A stretch of DNA of 50,714 nt from Salmonella enterica subsp. arizonae (GTDB lineage: Bacteria; Pseudomonadota; Gammaproteobacteria; Enterobacterales; Enterobacteriaceae). The stretch lies in contig NZ_VXJW01000019.1 of assembly GCF_008692845.1 (NCBI RefSeq), forward strand, positions 1-50,714, in the 5' to 3' direction. The notes beneath the pieces were generated by a model that worked only from the letters and a program-made list of their open reading frames with translations, was not told the DNA's origin and did not search any database. This document shows positions 37,265-47,909 of this stretch, in pieces (position 1 is the stretch's first letter; each line of letters starts with the position of its first letter). The position numbers and the translations under genes were made by a program.

Positions 37265-38854
37265 TCAGCTTAACGCAAGTAGCTGACGCGTATATGCTTG
37301 TTGCGGTGCGGTAAACACGCGCTCGCATTGTCCCTGTTCAATCACTTCCCCCTGCCGCAGTACGATAACCTGATGGCACAGCGCGCGGACTACATGCAGA
37401 TCATGGCTAATGAAGACATAGGCCAGACGATGCTTTTGCTGTAGCGATTTCAGGAGGGAAAGAATCTGCGCCTGAACGGTTTTATCCAGCGATGAGGTCG
37501 GTTCATCCAGGATAATGAGCGATGGTTTTAAAATCAGCGCCCTGGCGACGGCGATACGTTGACGCTGTCCGCCGGAAAACTCAGCGGGATAGCGATGCCG
37601 CGTTTCAGGATCCAGGCCGACTTCCATCATAACGGCTTTCACCTGCTGTTCGCGCTGCACGCCTGAAAGGGTGGGCTGATGGACGCGCAATCCTTCTTCG
37701 ATAATTTGTAAGACGTTTAAACGCGGGTTTAGCGACGAGTTCGGGTCCTGGAATACGACCTGGATACGGTGGCGAACCGGTAAAAGCTGACGGCGGTTTA
37801 AGGTGCCCAGCGACAGACCGTCAAACACGATGCGGCCTTCGGAGTGAATAAGCCGTAATAACGCCAGACCGGTAGTACTTTTTCCCGACCCTGACTCGCC
37901 GACCAGACCCAGCGTTTCGCCTGGATGCAAGGTGAAACTGATATTGTTAACTACGACATTATGATCCACGATGCGCTTCAGAATACCTTTGCGGATAGGA
38001 AAGGCGACACGTAACCTGTCCACTTCCAGCAACGGCGGCTGTCCGGCGGGGAGCGGAACCGGATCGCCTGTGGGTTCGCTGTTGAGTAATTTTTGCGTGT
38101 ACGGATGGGTCGGCGCGGATAGCAGCGTGTCGGCACGTTGGTATTCTACGCACTGACCGTGTTGCATCACCGCCACCGAATCCGCCAGTTTTTTTACAAT
38201 GCTGAGATTATGGGTAATAAACAGCAATCCCATATTGAGTTCGCGCTGAAGTTCCCGCAGCAGGTGTAAAATTTGCGCCTGTACCGAAACGTCGAGAGCG
38301 GTAGTCGGCTCATCGGCGATAAGCAATTCCGGTCGTGTTAACAGCGCCATAGCGATCATGACGCGCTGGCGTTCGCCGCCGGAAAGCTGATGCGGATAAT
38401 CGCGCAGACGCTCGCTCGCCTTTCGTATACCGACCCGATCCAGACAACTGATAATCTCCGCCCTTGCCGCCTCCCGACGCATTCCCCGATGGAGCGACAG
38501 TACTTCATAGAGCTGTTTTTCCAGCGTATGCAGCGGGTTAAGTGAAACCATCGGTTCCTGAAAAATCATAGCGATTCTATTGCCGCGCACGCCGCGTAGC
38601 ATCTGCTCGCTGGCATGAAGCAATGATTCGCCGTGAAAGCGAATATCGCCGGAGAGGTAGACGACGGGAGGGGTAGGCAAAAGACGTAGAATGGAAAGCG
38701 CCGTCACGCTTTTTCCTGAACCGGACTCGCCGACCAGCGCCAGCGTTTCCCCGGCGTTCACCTGTAACGAAATGGCGTTAACGACAGGGCGCACGTTCTG
38801 TTGCTGACGGAAACCTACCGATAAATTTTCAATCGCAAGCAATGGAGATGTCAT
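37265..38854 (-). CDS. yejF: YejF, ABC transporter ATPase (two nucleotide-binding domains)
   Basis: 529 aa from the ATG at 38854, one base after the yejE stop; upstream in-frame codons overlap yejE and are rejected. Two fused ATPase domains, each with a Walker A (GESGSGKS, the first at 42-49) and an ABC signature (LSGGERQRV and FSGGQRQRI). It powers YejABEF, the importer of microcin C-type peptides and oligopeptides, linked in Salmonella to resistance to antimicrobial peptides. Last gene of the operon. Confidence 0.96.
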   Translation of the reverse strand: MTSPLLAIENLSVGFRQQQNVRPVVNAISLQVNAGETLALVGESGSGKSVTALSILRLLPTPPVVYLSGDIRFHGESLLHASEQMLRGVRGNRIAMIFQEPMVSLNPLHTLEKQLYEVLSLHRGMRREAARAEIISCLDRVGIRKASERLRDYPHQLSGGERQRVMIAMALLTRPELLIADEPTTALDVSVQAQILHLLRELQRELNMGLLFITHNLSIVKKLADSVAVMQHGQCVEYQRADTLLSAPTHPYTQKLLNSEPTGDPVPLPAGQPPLLEVDRLRVAFPIRKGILKRIVDHNVVVNNISFTLHPGETLGLVGESGSGKSTTGLALLRLIHSEGRIVFDGLSLGTLNRRQLLPVRHRIQVVFQDPNSSLNPRLNVLQIIEEGLRVHQPTLSGVQREQQVKAVMMEVGLDPETRHRYPAEFSGGQRQRIAVARALILKPSLIILDEPTSSLDKTVQAQILSLLKSLQQKHRLAYVFISHDLHVVRALCHQVIVLRQGEVIEQGQCERVFTAPQQAYTRQLLALS

Positions 38855-38855
38855 C

Positions 38856-39881
38856 TTATACCGCCCTGGCAGGATCAAAGGCGTCGCGTACCGCTTCGCC
38901 AATAAAAATCAGCAGCGATAACAGAATGGCGACAGACAGAAAGGCGGCGATCCCCAGCCAGGGTGCCTGTAAGTTGTTTTTCCCCTGTAAGAGAAGTTCG
39001 CCGAGAGAAGGAGAGCCAAGCGGCAGACCGAATCCCAGAAAATCCAGCGACGTCAGAGTAGTGATGGAACTACATAAAATGAACGGTAAAAATGTCAGGG
39101 TAGCGACCATCGCATTAGGCAACATATGACGCAGGATAATGTCACGATCGCTGACGCCAAGCGCCTGTGCGGCGCGGATATAGTCAAAATTCCGGGTCCG
39201 TAAAAACTCGGCGCGCACGACGCCTACCAGACTCATCCAGCCAAACAGTACGGTTATAGCCAGCAGCCACCAGAAGTTAGGCTGCACCACGCTGGAAAGT
39301 AAAATGATCAGAAACAGGGTCGGCATCCCCGACCAGACTTCAATGAGACGTTGTCCCCATAAATCGACTTTGCCGCCATAATAGCCCTGTAGCGCCCCCG
39401 CCAGTACGCCCATGACGCTGGAGCAAATCGTTAACATCAGGCCGAATAAAATAGAAATGCGGGTGCCGTACAGGATGCGGGCGAAAACGTCGCCGCCATT
39501 CGCATCGGTGCCCAGCCAGTTTTTCGCCGAAGGCGGGGAGGGGAAAGGCTGCGTAGTGGAAAAGTTAATGGTATTGGCGCCAAAACGTACGGGAGCCCAC
39601 AGCACCCAGCCCCGATTCTCAAGCTGCCGTTGTAGCCAGGGGTCCTGATAATCCGCCGTTGTCGCCAGCGGGCCGCCGAAATCGCGTTCGCTGTAATTTT
39701 TTACCAGCGGAAAATACCACTGGCCTTCATAGCGCACCAGCAATGGCTTATCGTTAGCAATCAGTTCCGCGCATAAGCTCAGGCTGAATACGACCAGGAA
39801 AATCCATAGCGACCAGTAGCCCCGGCGATTATGGCGGAAACGCGCCCAGCGGGCCTGATTGACCGGGCTTAATCGCGGCAT
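38856..39881 (-). CDS. yejE: YejE, ABC transporter permease
   Basis: 341 aa. An N-terminal membrane segment (YWSLWIFLVVFSLSLCAELI) precedes a periplasmic stretch, then the binding-protein-dependent permease core with the EAA-type loop (RAAQALGVSDRDIILRHMLP). Its ATG overlaps the yejB stop by one base (TAATG), implying coupled translation. Confidence 0.95.
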   Translation of the reverse strand: MPRLSPVNQARWARFRHNRRGYWSLWIFLVVFSLSLCAELIANDKPLLVRYEGQWYFPLVKNYSERDFGGPLATTADYQDPWLQRQLENRGWVLWAPVRFGANTINFSTTQPFPSPPSAKNWLGTDANGGDVFARILYGTRISILFGLMLTICSSVMGVLAGALQGYYGGKVDLWGQRLIEVWSGMPTLFLIILLSSVVQPNFWWLLAITVLFGWMSLVGVVRAEFLRTRNFDYIRAAQALGVSDRDIILRHMLPNAMVATLTFLPFILCSSITTLTSLDFLGFGLPLGSPSLGELLLQGKNNLQAPWLGIAAFLSVAILLSLLIFIGEAVRDAFDPARAV

Positions 39882-40975
39882 TATCGTCCCTCAAAATCAA
39901 TGCGTGGATCGACCAGCGTATAGCTGATATCGCTCAGGATATTCAGTAATAAGCCAATCAGGGTGAAGATATAAAGCGTACCGAACATCACCGGATAGTC
40001 GCGCGAAACGGTGGCTTCATAACCCAGCAGCCCCAGGCCGTTGAGCGAGAACATGACTTCAATTAGCAGAGATCCGGTGAAAAACATACTGATAAAGGTG
40101 GCGGGAAACCCGGCGATGACCAGCAGCATGGCGTTACGAAAAACATGTTTCCAGAGAATGTTTTTTTCACTAACGCCTTTAGCGCGAGCGGTAACGACAT
40201 ACTGTTTACGCACCTCGTCGAGAAACGAATTTTTCGTTAGCATCGTCAGGGCGGCAAAACCGCCGATGACGGTCGCTAACACCGGTAGCGTAATATGCCA
40301 CAAATAATCGGTGATTTTCTGGTACCACGGTAACGTGTCAAAGTTGGCGGAGACCAGGCCACGCAGCGGAAAGATATCGTAGTAGCTGCCGCCGGCAAAA
40401 AAGACGATTAATAAAATAGCGAACAGAAAGGCGGGGATCGCATAACCGATAATGATAAACGCGCTGCTCCACACATCAAAGCGGCTACCGTTATGGACGG
40501 CTTTGCGAATCCCCAGCGGGATAGACACCAGATAAATAATCAGCGTACTCCATAAACCTAAGGTAATAGAGACGGGAAGACTATCTTTGATCAGCGTCAG
40601 TACGGATGCGCTGCGAAACAGACTGTCGCCGAAGTCAAAAGAGAGATAGTCCCGTAGCATCTTGAAATAACGCTCATGCAGCGGTTTGTCGAAGCCGTAG
40701 CGATGGGTGATCTCAGCGATCACCTCCGGATCGAGCCCTCGGCCGCCGCGGTAATGGCTGTCGCTGATATTGCCGACGCCGGTTTGCGCATGGCTGGCGC
40801 GAACGCCTTCGCCGCCGGCGCCGGGCAACGCGCCGCCCTGACCAAATTCAATTGCGGCAATCGCCTGGTCGACAGGGCCGCCGGGAGCGATCTGCACGAT
40901 AAAAAAGTTAATGGTAATAATGGCCCATAGCGTGGGGATCACCAGTAACAAACGGCGGATAAGATAGGCGCCCAT
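39881..40975 (-). CDS. yejB: YejB, ABC transporter permease
   Basis: 364 aa, starting [20 protein letters not shown], a typical DppB/OppB-type N-terminus. The EAA-like loop is visible ([20 protein letters not shown]). Forms the membrane channel together with YejE. Starts 9 bp after yejA, in the same operon. Confidence 0.95.
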   Translation of the reverse strand: MGAYLIRRLLLVIPTLWAIITINFFIVQIAPGGPVDQAIAAIEFGQGGALPGAGGEGVRASHAQTGVGNISDSHYRGGRGLDPEVIAEITHRYGFDKPLHERYFKMLRDYLSFDFGDSLFRSASVLTLIKDSLPVSITLGLWSTLIIYLVSIPLGIRKAVHNGSRFDVWSSAFIIIGYAIPAFLFAILLIVFFAGGSYYDIFPLRGLVSANFDTLPWYQKITDYLWHITLPVLATVIGGFAALTMLTKNSFLDEVRKQYVVTARAKGVSEKNILWKHVFRNAMLLVIAGFPATFISMFFTGSLLIEVMFSLNGLGLLGYEATVSRDYPVMFGTLYIFTLIGLLLNILSDISYTLVDPRIDFEGR

Positions 40976-40984
40976 TCGTTCTCG

Positions 40985-42790
40985 CTACCTCCTGGCTGCC
41001 GGTAGTTTGGCGGCTTTGTTGACATCATACCACCAGGTATCTAACCCGATGGTATATACCGGGCGAATCGCCGGATGGGAGAATTTGTCCCACCAGGCGA
41101 GCCTGTCTTGCGCCATATACCACATCGGCAGCATGTAATAGTTCCAGGTCAGCACCCGATCCAGCGCCCGTCCCAGCGGCACCAGTTCCGCTTTATCACC
41201 CTGCGCTGCGATAATTTGCGCGATCAGTTTATCAACCACCGGGCTTTGTACGCCGGGAGCGTTATAACTGGAGTTAATGTATTCCGACGCCCATGAGATT
41301 TGTAGATCTGAGCTGGGCCAGGGCATCGCCCGCCATAGCCTAGGCATCATGTCATAGTCGCGGCTACGCATCCGATTGGTGAGTTGAGAATTATCAACCT
41401 GACGAATAGTCATCGTAATGCCCAGACGCTGAAGATTATGCTGGAAGGGCAGAACCCACTGGCTATTACTGCTGGCAGGAAGGAGAAGTTCAAACGTCAG
41501 AGGCTTACTGGTGACGCTATTGACCCGTTGCTGTCCGTTGATCACCCATCCGGTCTGCGTCAACAAGGCGTCAGCTTTAAGAAGATTTTCGCGATCGTAG
41601 CCGTCGCCATTAGAGACCGGCGGCTGATAGATCTGAGTGAAAACTTCAGGAGGAAGATCTTTTTTCATTGGCGCGAGTAGCGCCAGTTCGTCGGCGTCAG
41701 GGTAATTTCTGGCGGCATATTCGGTATTCTGGAAGTAACTGTTGGTTCGACTCCAGGCACTATAGAACAGCGCTTTATTCATCCACTCAAAATCGAAGGC
41801 CAGGGTGACGGCTTCACGTACCCGCCGGTCTTTAAAGACCGGGCGCTGAATGTTAAAGGCCAGCCAGCGTGTGTCCTGCGCCGATTCGTTTTTCTGCTCT
41901 TCTTTAATGATGTAATGATTATCGAAATTTTTACCGATATAGCGCGTTGCCCAGTTTTTAGCATCGTTTTCCAGTCGTAGATCAAATGCGCCCGCTTTAA
42001 ACGCCTCGAAAGCGACATTATCATCAAGGTAGTAATCGTAGCGGATAGTGTCGAGGTTAAAACGTCCACGATTGACCGGCAGATTAGCCGCCCAGTAGTT
42101 TTTGACGCGTGAATAGACAATATACTGGCCCATTTTCCACTGAGTAATCCGGTATGGCCCGCTGGCTAAGGGAGGCGTTGAAAGCGGATCGCTGAGTTTG
42201 TGATTTTTCCAGAATTTTTCGGGCATGATCGGTAATGAAAACAGACTAAGCATATCTTCTTTACCGGGCTTCGCCAGTTCAATTCGCACGGTTAAAGGCG
42301 CAATTGCCTTCACGGTAGTACCTTTATAGACCAGACGAAACTGCGGTACGCCTTCGGTCATAAACTTATGAAAGGTAAAAGCCACATCGCGGGCGGTAAT
42401 AGGTGTGCCATCGTGAAAACGGGCGCGGGGATTAATCGTAATTTCCACCCAGGAATAGTCGGCAGCATAGCGGGCATGGTCGGCAATCAGGGGATAATAG
42501 CTTCCGGGTTCATCATCCGAGGTGGTGAAAAGCGTATCGTAAAGGGCTTCGGTACGTACACCCGGATTACCGCGCAGCGAATAGCGATTGAAATTATCGA
42601 ACGTACCAATGGCGGAAAGCGTCATTTGACCGCCTTTCGGCGCCGCAGGATTCACATAATCAAAGTGATCGAAGTTGAAAGCATACTTAGGCTCGCCGAG
42701 TACGGCGAAAGCGTCGCTTTCTTTGATCGCCTGGGCCTGAGCGCCAGCGCTAACCAGGGCGACAAGCAGAAGCATTACGCGCGCAATCAT
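40985..42790 (-). CDS. yejA: YejA, periplasmic peptide/microcin C binding protein
   Basis: 601 aa. Cleavable signal peptide (MIARVMLLLVALVSAGAQAQ) followed by a family 5 solute-binding protein (YVNPAAPKGGQMTLSAIGTF, then ARFHDGTPITARDVAFTFHKF). It delivers substrates to YejBEF. It is the first gene of the yejABEF operon. A 7-bp hairpin (42815-42837) lies in the 5' leader, between this gene and the upstream phosphodiesterase gene. Confidence 0.95.
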   Translation of the reverse strand: MIARVMLLLVALVSAGAQAQAIKESDAFAVLGEPKYAFNFDHFDYVNPAAPKGGQMTLSAIGTFDNFNRYSLRGNPGVRTEALYDTLFTTSDDEPGSYYPLIADHARYAADYSWVEITINPRARFHDGTPITARDVAFTFHKFMTEGVPQFRLVYKGTTVKAIAPLTVRIELAKPGKEDMLSLFSLPIMPEKFWKNHKLSDPLSTPPLASGPYRITQWKMGQYIVYSRVKNYWAANLPVNRGRFNLDTIRYDYYLDDNVAFEAFKAGAFDLRLENDAKNWATRYIGKNFDNHYIIKEEQKNESAQDTRWLAFNIQRPVFKDRRVREAVTLAFDFEWMNKALFYSAWSRTNSYFQNTEYAARNYPDADELALLAPMKKDLPPEVFTQIYQPPVSNGDGYDRENLLKADALLTQTGWVINGQQRVNSVTSKPLTFELLLPASSNSQWVLPFQHNLQRLGITMTIRQVDNSQLTNRMRSRDYDMMPRLWRAMPWPSSDLQISWASEYINSSYNAPGVQSPVVDKLIAQIIAAQGDKAELVPLGRALDRVLTWNYYMLPMWYMAQDRLAWWDKFSHPAIRPVYTIGLDTWWYDVNKAAKLPAARR

Positions 42791-42896
42791 CTGAAGGCGG
42801 TTTCCTTATCGTATCGCCTGCTACAAGCCGGCAGGCGTCTCACTGAATAATAAGTGACGTCGCGTCTGATGTGAATCCATTAAAACCGCAAGGGTG

Positions 42897-44453
42897 TTAC
42901 CATTCAGGCACAGAAGGCGCCGACATCCACAGCACAAAATCTTTAAGGGGCAAAGGACGGCTGATCCAGTACCCCTGCAAGTAATTAACACCATGATCGC
43001 GTAGCCAACGAGCCTGTTCCGGCGTTTCAACACCTTCAGCTACCGTCAGCATATTCAGGCGCTTAGAGAGTGTGAGCACGGTATCCAGAACCGGCGACGT
43101 GACGGTTTCCGTGCCGATCGCCTGGATAAAGCCGCGATCAATTTTCAGATAATCTAACGTAAATCGCTCCAGATAGATCAGGGCGCTATGGCCTGTACCG
43201 AAATCATCCACGGCAATCTCAAACCCGGCGGAATGAAGCCATTCGAACAGTTTTGCCGCTTCATGCTGTTGAAGCATATCGCGTTCAGTGATTTCCAGCA
43301 CGATATGAAAATGGCGCGCGGGCAGGGCGTTCCTGAGCCGATGCATATCCTCTTTAAAACAGTCGCTGTGCAGATGTTCCGGCGCGATATTAATGCCAAA
43401 TTTGGCGCCGACGGGCATTATCTTCTGTAACGTGGGGGCATCGCGGGCGATCAGCTCGAACAGATGCTGCGTTAACGGTACGATAAGCTGCTGCGCTTCG
43501 GCATAGTGGATAAAGGCATCCGGCGGAATCTCTCCTGCCGTAGGGTGACGCCAGCGTAGTAAGACTTCAAGGCCGGTAACGCTCAGAGTTCGGGTATCGA
43601 CGACGGGCTGATAAACCACATAAAACTGTTCGTGTTTGATCGCCGTTAAAATCTCTTTTCCTGGCCGCGTCCGGAGAGCATAGATAAAGTAACAGATAAA
43701 TCCCGCAACGATGCCGCTAATGCAGCCCAGCATCGACGCATACCACACGTCATTGTAGGTCCAGCTATCGGCATAAAGCTGTATTCTAAGCGGCATGCCG
43801 CCGATAATTGCCTGTCGTGATGGCGTGTCTGGCAGCTCCGCGACGGTCATCAGGCGCGAAGAAAAGGTCGATAGCGCGGTTTTGCCGACAATCAGCGCGA
43901 TGCCGTTAAAATCTTCCTGGCGTGTGGTATAGAGTAAGTAAGGCGTCAGGTTAATATTCAAGGATGTGAATACGCCGCTGTCATTTAATAAGGGATTTCG
44001 ATACCAAATCACCATTGCCGGTTTGTTGGGCATCATTGGCGTGCCGGGTAGAATCGCCATATCAACGTCTTTGCGGATATCTATCTCCGGTACCAGTTGC
44101 TGAAGTGGCATATTCATGACGCCAGTAGCAGAAGAGCAGAAGACTTTTTTATCTTTAATCAATAAGAAGGCTCGGACATTGAGGCTAAAAGCGGCTTTTG
44201 AAGTGAGTTCTGCGCCAACCTGCTGACAGGTGTTGATCGTCAACGGCTGAAGAATATCGGTGGTAGCTTTCAGGTCAGCGAAATAGCTGATCAAATAATG
44301 TTGCACATCAGAAAGGAGCGTGTTGTATTTAACATCCCGTTTATGCAATGACAGGAAAAATTGCAGGCTACCAACAAGTAATGCTGCCGCCATCCCCGTA
44401 ATAATACAGGTAAGCAGGATTTTCCGACCGGAAGAGGAGTCGCGTGTAAGCAT
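42897..44453 (-). CDS. pdeN: Rtn (PdeN), CSS-motif EAL-domain c-di-GMP phosphodiesterase
   Basis: 518 aa. Membrane segments at about 12-34 and 239-260 enclose a periplasmic redox-sensing CSS domain with C106-S-S (VFCSSATG) and a second Cys at 76. The cytoplasmic EAL domain (about 275-510) has E296-V-L in place of E-A-L (GLEVLLRW) and the DDFGTG motif at 416-421. The predicted activity is hydrolysis of cyclic di-GMP. E. coli Rtn has the same organisation upstream of yejA. Confidence 0.94.
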   Translation of the reverse strand: MLTRDSSSGRKILLTCIITGMAAALLVGSLQFFLSLHKRDVKYNTLLSDVQHYLISYFADLKATTDILQPLTINTCQQVGAELTSKAAFSLNVRAFLLIKDKKVFCSSATGVMNMPLQQLVPEIDIRKDVDMAILPGTPMMPNKPAMVIWYRNPLLNDSGVFTSLNINLTPYLLYTTRQEDFNGIALIVGKTALSTFSSRLMTVAELPDTPSRQAIIGGMPLRIQLYADSWTYNDVWYASMLGCISGIVAGFICYFIYALRTRPGKEILTAIKHEQFYVVYQPVVDTRTLSVTGLEVLLRWRHPTAGEIPPDAFIHYAEAQQLIVPLTQHLFELIARDAPTLQKIMPVGAKFGINIAPEHLHSDCFKEDMHRLRNALPARHFHIVLEITERDMLQQHEAAKLFEWLHSAGFEIAVDDFGTGHSALIYLERFTLDYLKIDRGFIQAIGTETVTSPVLDTVLTLSKRLNMLTVAEGVETPEQARWLRDHGVNYLQGYWISRPLPLKDFVLWMSAPSVPEW

Positions 44454-44709
44454 AATTCCTGGTGTGACCTGAAAGGGCGAATGCCGATTAAACTGGTTGA
44501 TTTATAAGACTATAGCCTGGATTAACCCATATAGTCATGCTTTTCTGTATGACAGAGGATGCGTAAGAAAAGTATTGTCGTCGCTGTGCCAAAGGCAAAA
44601 TGGCTCAAATGTCTGAGAGCGCTATGCCTAATAGGCCTACGGGCGGTGCATTTTGCCTGGCCGGGAAAGTTATTCAGCAAAACGGATATGGAAGGGGTAA
44701 TAAGTAAAC

Positions 44710-44732
44710 GCACTGCCGAAGCAGTGCTTTTT
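44710..44732. terminator. Intrinsic terminator downstream of mepS
   Basis: A 7-bp stem GCACTGC / GCAGTGC with a CGAA tetraloop and TTTTT on the plus strand; on the minus strand only GTTTA follows. It lies in the 325-bp gap between mepS and rtn, which also holds the rtn promoter and a 9-bp inverted repeat (44593-44601 / 44650-44658). No ORF in this gap is convincing. Confidence 0.6.
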
Positions 44733-44778
44733 ATGTCGTTTCATCAGGTAAGCCAAGGGAAGTGCTGCCTGACGAAAA

Positions 44779-45351
44779 TTAACTGCGGCTCAGAACTCGA
44801 CGCGCTTCGTTGTAGCGTTTTTTCCAGTACGGTTCATTCATGCTGGAGATAATGACGCCGCTACTGGTAGACGCATGGACAAACTGGTTATTGCCGATAT
44901 AAATACCGACATGACGACCAGTGGAACCGGCGCGGAACAGAACCAGATCGCCCGTACGCAGGTTATTGCGTGAAACCGCTTTGCCCATTTCCTGCTGTTC
45001 GTAGGTTGAACGCGGAAGCTCTAAACCAAACTGTTCACGGAAGGTGCGCTGTACAAAACTGGAACAGTCGACGCCTTTCTTAGTGCTGCCGCCCAGGCGG
45101 TAACGCACGCCTTTCCAGTCAGCATACTGATCCATAATCCGTGACTTAACGTCGAGGTTACGTACCATATTTTCAAATTCATCCTGAGAGGCTTGCAGTG
45201 AAGAGCTATCGCTATTGCCCACAGCATGCGTCTCAGAATGCATATTCTTTGCGGTATTGGTGGTTGTGCTACAAGCAGAAAGCAGAACCGCAACTGCAAT
45301 CGCGGGAATCCCGCGCAAGATATATCTCAAAATCGGTTGAGATTTGACCAT
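44779..45351 (-). CDS. mepS: MepS (Spr), lipoprotein murein DD-endopeptidase
   Basis: 190 aa. Lipobox LLSAC with the lipidated C27. The NlpC/P60 domain has catalytic C96 (GVDCSSFV), H147 (GRHVGIYIG) and H159 (FVHASTS), all at one constant offset from the E. coli C68/H119/H131. It cleaves peptidoglycan cross-links during growth and is degraded by NlpI-Prc. Monocistronic; the 413-bp upstream gap contains the promoter region and the lpxT terminator. Confidence 0.96.
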   Translation of the reverse strand: MVKSQPILRYILRGIPAIAVAVLLSACSTTTNTAKNMHSETHAVGNSDSSSLQASQDEFENMVRNLDVKSRIMDQYADWKGVRYRLGGSTKKGVDCSSFVQRTFREQFGLELPRSTYEQQEMGKAVSRNNLRTGDLVLFRAGSTGRHVGIYIGNNQFVHASTSSGVIISSMNEPYWKKRYNEARRVLSRS

Positions 45352-45712
45352 GTTGTTTGTTTTCCCTTGAAGTCCTTAACGATAAATATCGTTATAAAAA
45401 TGCCAAACGTGATGAGACTAATTACCTGCACAGCTTGAGACAATTCTTTGAGCACAAATCTGTGGCGGAACGCACAAATTTATTCGCAATGAGAATAATT
45501 ATCTGGCGAGGCAAAACGAGTTTGAGATTACCCGATCGTTGTTGTCATTGCGAGCGATTTCGCATGATTTTTTATAAGAATTTATGATACGAAAAGTGAA
45601 CCATCAGCACTGGTCAAATTAAGAGCAAATCGTTTAAAAAGCGGTCAACCCGTTCATTTTGCAGAGGAATAATATGACCAAAAGATGATGGGCGGGGAGA
45701 ATATCATCATAA
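45352..45712. other. Gap between mepS and lpxT
   Basis: About 360 bp upstream of mepS, AT-rich, expected to hold the mepS promoter and a long 5' leader. A 76-codon plus-strand frame (45357-45587) has no ribosome site and no recognisable similarity. No other structure seen. Confidence 0.4.
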
Positions 45713-45750
45713 ATTACCTTCAACGATGCAAAACCATCGCTGAAGGTAAT
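45713..45750 (-). terminator. Terminator of lpxT
   Basis: A 16-bp stem with one mismatch (ATTACCTTCAACGATG / CATCGCTGAAGGTAAT, 6-nt loop) begins 14 bp beyond the lpxT stop codon. On the minus strand it is followed by TTATG. Confidence 0.65.
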
Positions 45751-45764
45751 GTTAATTACACAGG

Positions 45765-46484
45765 TTATTTGTTTAAAATTTGTTTATTTCCGCCCGGAAG
45801 ATAATTCTCAAAAAGCGCTATCGCCCGGTCGCTGAGCGGGGTCATCAGCCACCAGGGAAGGCCAATCAAAATAACCGTTAGCGAACCGACCACAATATCA
45901 GTGAACCAGTGAGCGCCAATCATAACGCGCGGAAACGCGAAAACCACAAATATAATAAGGGCGATAATCCCTGCCATTTTGCCGAAATAACGCAGCATAA
46001 AGGCGGAAAATATCAGCAGCATCATACCGTGATCGCCAGGGAAACTATCTTTTGACGCGTCTTTTGTCGGGATGTGCAACAACTCGCTGACGCGATAAAT
46101 ATGCTCAAAAGAGAGCGTTGGGCTGGCGCGCTTGACGGGAATCAACGCCTGACCGAGCTGGTTAAGCACCACTGCCGTTAACAGCATGACCAACCCGATT
46201 ATCACAATGCGCCGCCGACCCGACGTGTTTTCTTTCAGCCAGAAACTGAGCATCAGCCCCCCCATCGCCAACAGCGAACAGCCGTCAAACGCCCGATTAT
46301 TGGTAATGGCGACCCACCAGAGAAACGCGCGACTTTCCACCAATTTCTGGTTAAAAAAGTGGAATATGCCGGAATCAATGGGGAACCAGAAACCGTGATT
46401 GACGGGGAGATACCATGACAAAAACAGCGCCAGGCCGGCGGCATTAAGCAGAATTATCAAGGGATAGCGGGTTTTCATCGTCAT
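45765..46484 (-). CDS. lpxT: LpxT (YeiU), lipid A 1-diphosphate synthase
   Basis: 239 aa, PAP2-type integral membrane enzyme that transfers phosphate from undecaprenyl pyrophosphate to lipid A at the periplasmic face. The phosphatase motifs are visible: K118-R119 (IPVKRASPT), SFPGDHGMM with H152, and R186...H192 (RVMIGAHWFTD). Six membrane segments. Two adjacent in-frame ATG codons make the exact start uncertain by two residues. Confidence 0.94.
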   Translation of the reverse strand: MTMKTRYPLIILLNAAGLALFLSWYLPVNHGFWFPIDSGIFHFFNQKLVESRAFLWWVAITNNRAFDGCSLLAMGGLMLSFWLKENTSGRRRIVIIGLVMLLTAVVLNQLGQALIPVKRASPTLSFEHIYRVSELLHIPTKDASKDSFPGDHGMMLLIFSAFMLRYFGKMAGIIALIIFVVFAFPRVMIGAHWFTDIVVGSLTVILIGLPWWLMTPLSDRAIALFENYLPGGNKQILNK

Positions 46485-46512
46485 TTCGCCGTAGTTTTAA
46501 ACGGTGGCAACC

Positions 46513-47499
46513 TTACGCGTGCATAGCTAAACGAAGTTTCAACAAGGCCGTCTGTAACACATTCCAGTCGGTTTCTGTGTTTGAGATAAGTTCAACCCGG
46601 CTGTCCGGCGGCGCGACACTCTGTGTTTCGATGTGCAGGTCATCACCCTGGCGGTTGATGCGTACCAGACCCTCTTTTATGCGCATAACGCCTTTCACCC
46701 GGCCCACCGGCGCCAGACGCGCCCATTCGAGTAGGCCAATAGTGTCGAACACGGTATCGGCATCGAAAATCCAGCCGCAGGCCTGATGACCCTGTCCGCT
46801 ATTCAGGCTGCGTCGCCAGCGTTGTTGTGCGGGCAGATTTAGCGCGGCGAGCCCTTTTTTACTGGCGTGAGTGTGAGAATGGGCGGCGCTGGCCGGCAGT
46901 TCCGCCAGATTTTGGCGCGGTAAATCCAGAAGTTTACCGTCTATCTGTCCATGTTCGGCATGAACCAATTGACGATCGCCGCCATATTGTCGCCACCACT
47001 GTTGTAGTGCGGCATCGCTTTGCGTCGTGGCGCGGTCGGCTTTATTGGCGATGATAATATCGGCGGAGGCGAGCTGATCGCGGAAATTTTCATTGACGAC
47101 GATCTGTTCGTCCAGCAACAGGCGAGGGTCCAGGATGCAGAGCGTGGCGCGTAAGTCAATCCACGGCTCATAAACCGGGGCAGTCAATAAATCCAGAATT
47201 TGTTTTGGATGCCCCAGTCCGGTCGGTTCAATCAGCAATCGGTCAGGTTTGCCCTGACGTAGTAACGTGTTAAGTCCTACCTGCATAGGCAATCCATTGA
47301 CACAACACATGCAACCGCCGGGGATCTCTTTTAACAGTGCGCCGCTGTCGGCAAGCAGCGCGCCGTCAATACCCACCTCGCCAAATTCATTGACCAGGAC
47401 GGCCCACTTTTCAGCCGGATCTTTATAGGCCAGTAAGTGAAGGATAGAGGTTGTTTTTCCGCTACCGAGAAATCCGGTGATAAGATTGGTTTTGGTCAC
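46513..47499 (-). CDS. yeiR: YeiR, zinc-binding COG0523 GTPase
   Basis: 328 aa from a GTG at 47499 with GGAG just upstream. The start VTKTNLITGFLGSGKTT matches the family; extending to 47538 is not supported. P-loop GFLGSGKT at residues 9-16 and the metal-binding CxCC motif C63-M-C-C66 (GGCMCCVNG). Member of the CobW/COG0523 metal-insertion GTPases; E. coli YeiR is zinc-binding. Confidence 0.94.
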   Translation of the reverse strand: MTKTNLITGFLGSGKTTSILHLLAYKDPAEKWAVLVNEFGEVGIDGALLADSGALLKEIPGGCMCCVNGLPMQVGLNTLLRQGKPDRLLIEPTGLGHPKQILDLLTAPVYEPWIDLRATLCILDPRLLLDEQIVVNENFRDQLASADIIIANKADRATTQSDAALQQWWRQYGGDRQLVHAEHGQIDGKLLDLPRQNLAELPASAAHSHTHASKKGLAALNLPAQQRWRRSLNSGQGHQACGWIFDADTVFDTIGLLEWARLAPVGRVKGVMRIKEGLVRINRQGDDLHIETQSVAPPDSRVELISNTETDWNVLQTALLKLRLAMHA

Positions 47500-47568
47500 G
47501 TCAGCTCCAGGATATTGATACAACATAACGACTTTCAATAATCCTGGCGAATAAATGAGAAAAAGAGA

Positions 47569-47596
47569 AGAGGCGAGTCGATGAAGTCGCGCCTCT
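47569..47596 (-). terminator. Terminator-like hairpin between yeiR and the upstream gap
   Basis: Stem AGAGGCG / CGCCTCT with a 14-nt loop, followed on the minus strand by a T-rich run (TCTCTTTTTCTC). It implies that a transcript entering from the right ends here, before yeiR. Confidence 0.5.
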
Positions 47597-47618
47597 CCTA
47601 TCTTAATAGCAGAAAATG

Positions 47619-47909
47619 TTAACTTTTTAACGCTTCGATTACCGTCTGGCGTGCTACATATATCGGGGGATTATCCGGTATTCGCGGTGGTTGTGTCTGA
47701 CTGTCCCTCGCGATTTGCCAGATTTTATGCTGATAGCATCGCTGTCTTCTGTTCAAGGACAGCCAGCACTCTATGGATTTGCTGTATCGGCAGACCGCCA
47801 AAGCCAAAAAACATCGCCGTTTCGCGTTTCTCTTTTCGCAAGGCGTTTTAGAAAAGGTACCGGTATAAATGCCCCGAATGTGATGGTCCATCGCTTTCAG
47901 CACAGACAA
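47619..47909 (-). CDS. Doubtful small ORF in the yeiP-yeiR gap
   Basis: 96 codons beginning with TTG (MSVLKAMDHHIRG...) and ending YVARQTVIEALKS. No good ribosome site and no family I recognise. The 632-bp gap (47500-48131) also holds a plus-strand fragment around 47905-48043 reading DYYEQPISLPGFYVLAVV...SLLLDDVDSRNH, with no start codon. The gap looks like decayed coding sequence followed by a terminator. Low confidence. Confidence 0.2.
   Translation of the reverse strand: MSVLKAMDHHIRGIYTGTFSKTPCEKRNAKRRCFLALAVCRYSKSIECWLSLNRRQRCYQHKIWQIARDSQTQPPRIPDNPPIYVARQTVIEALKS

Noticed and set aside
44559..44852. 97-codon plus-strand frame between rtn and mepS
   Set aside because: It overlaps the mepS 3' end antisense, and its supposed ribosome site touches the ATG.
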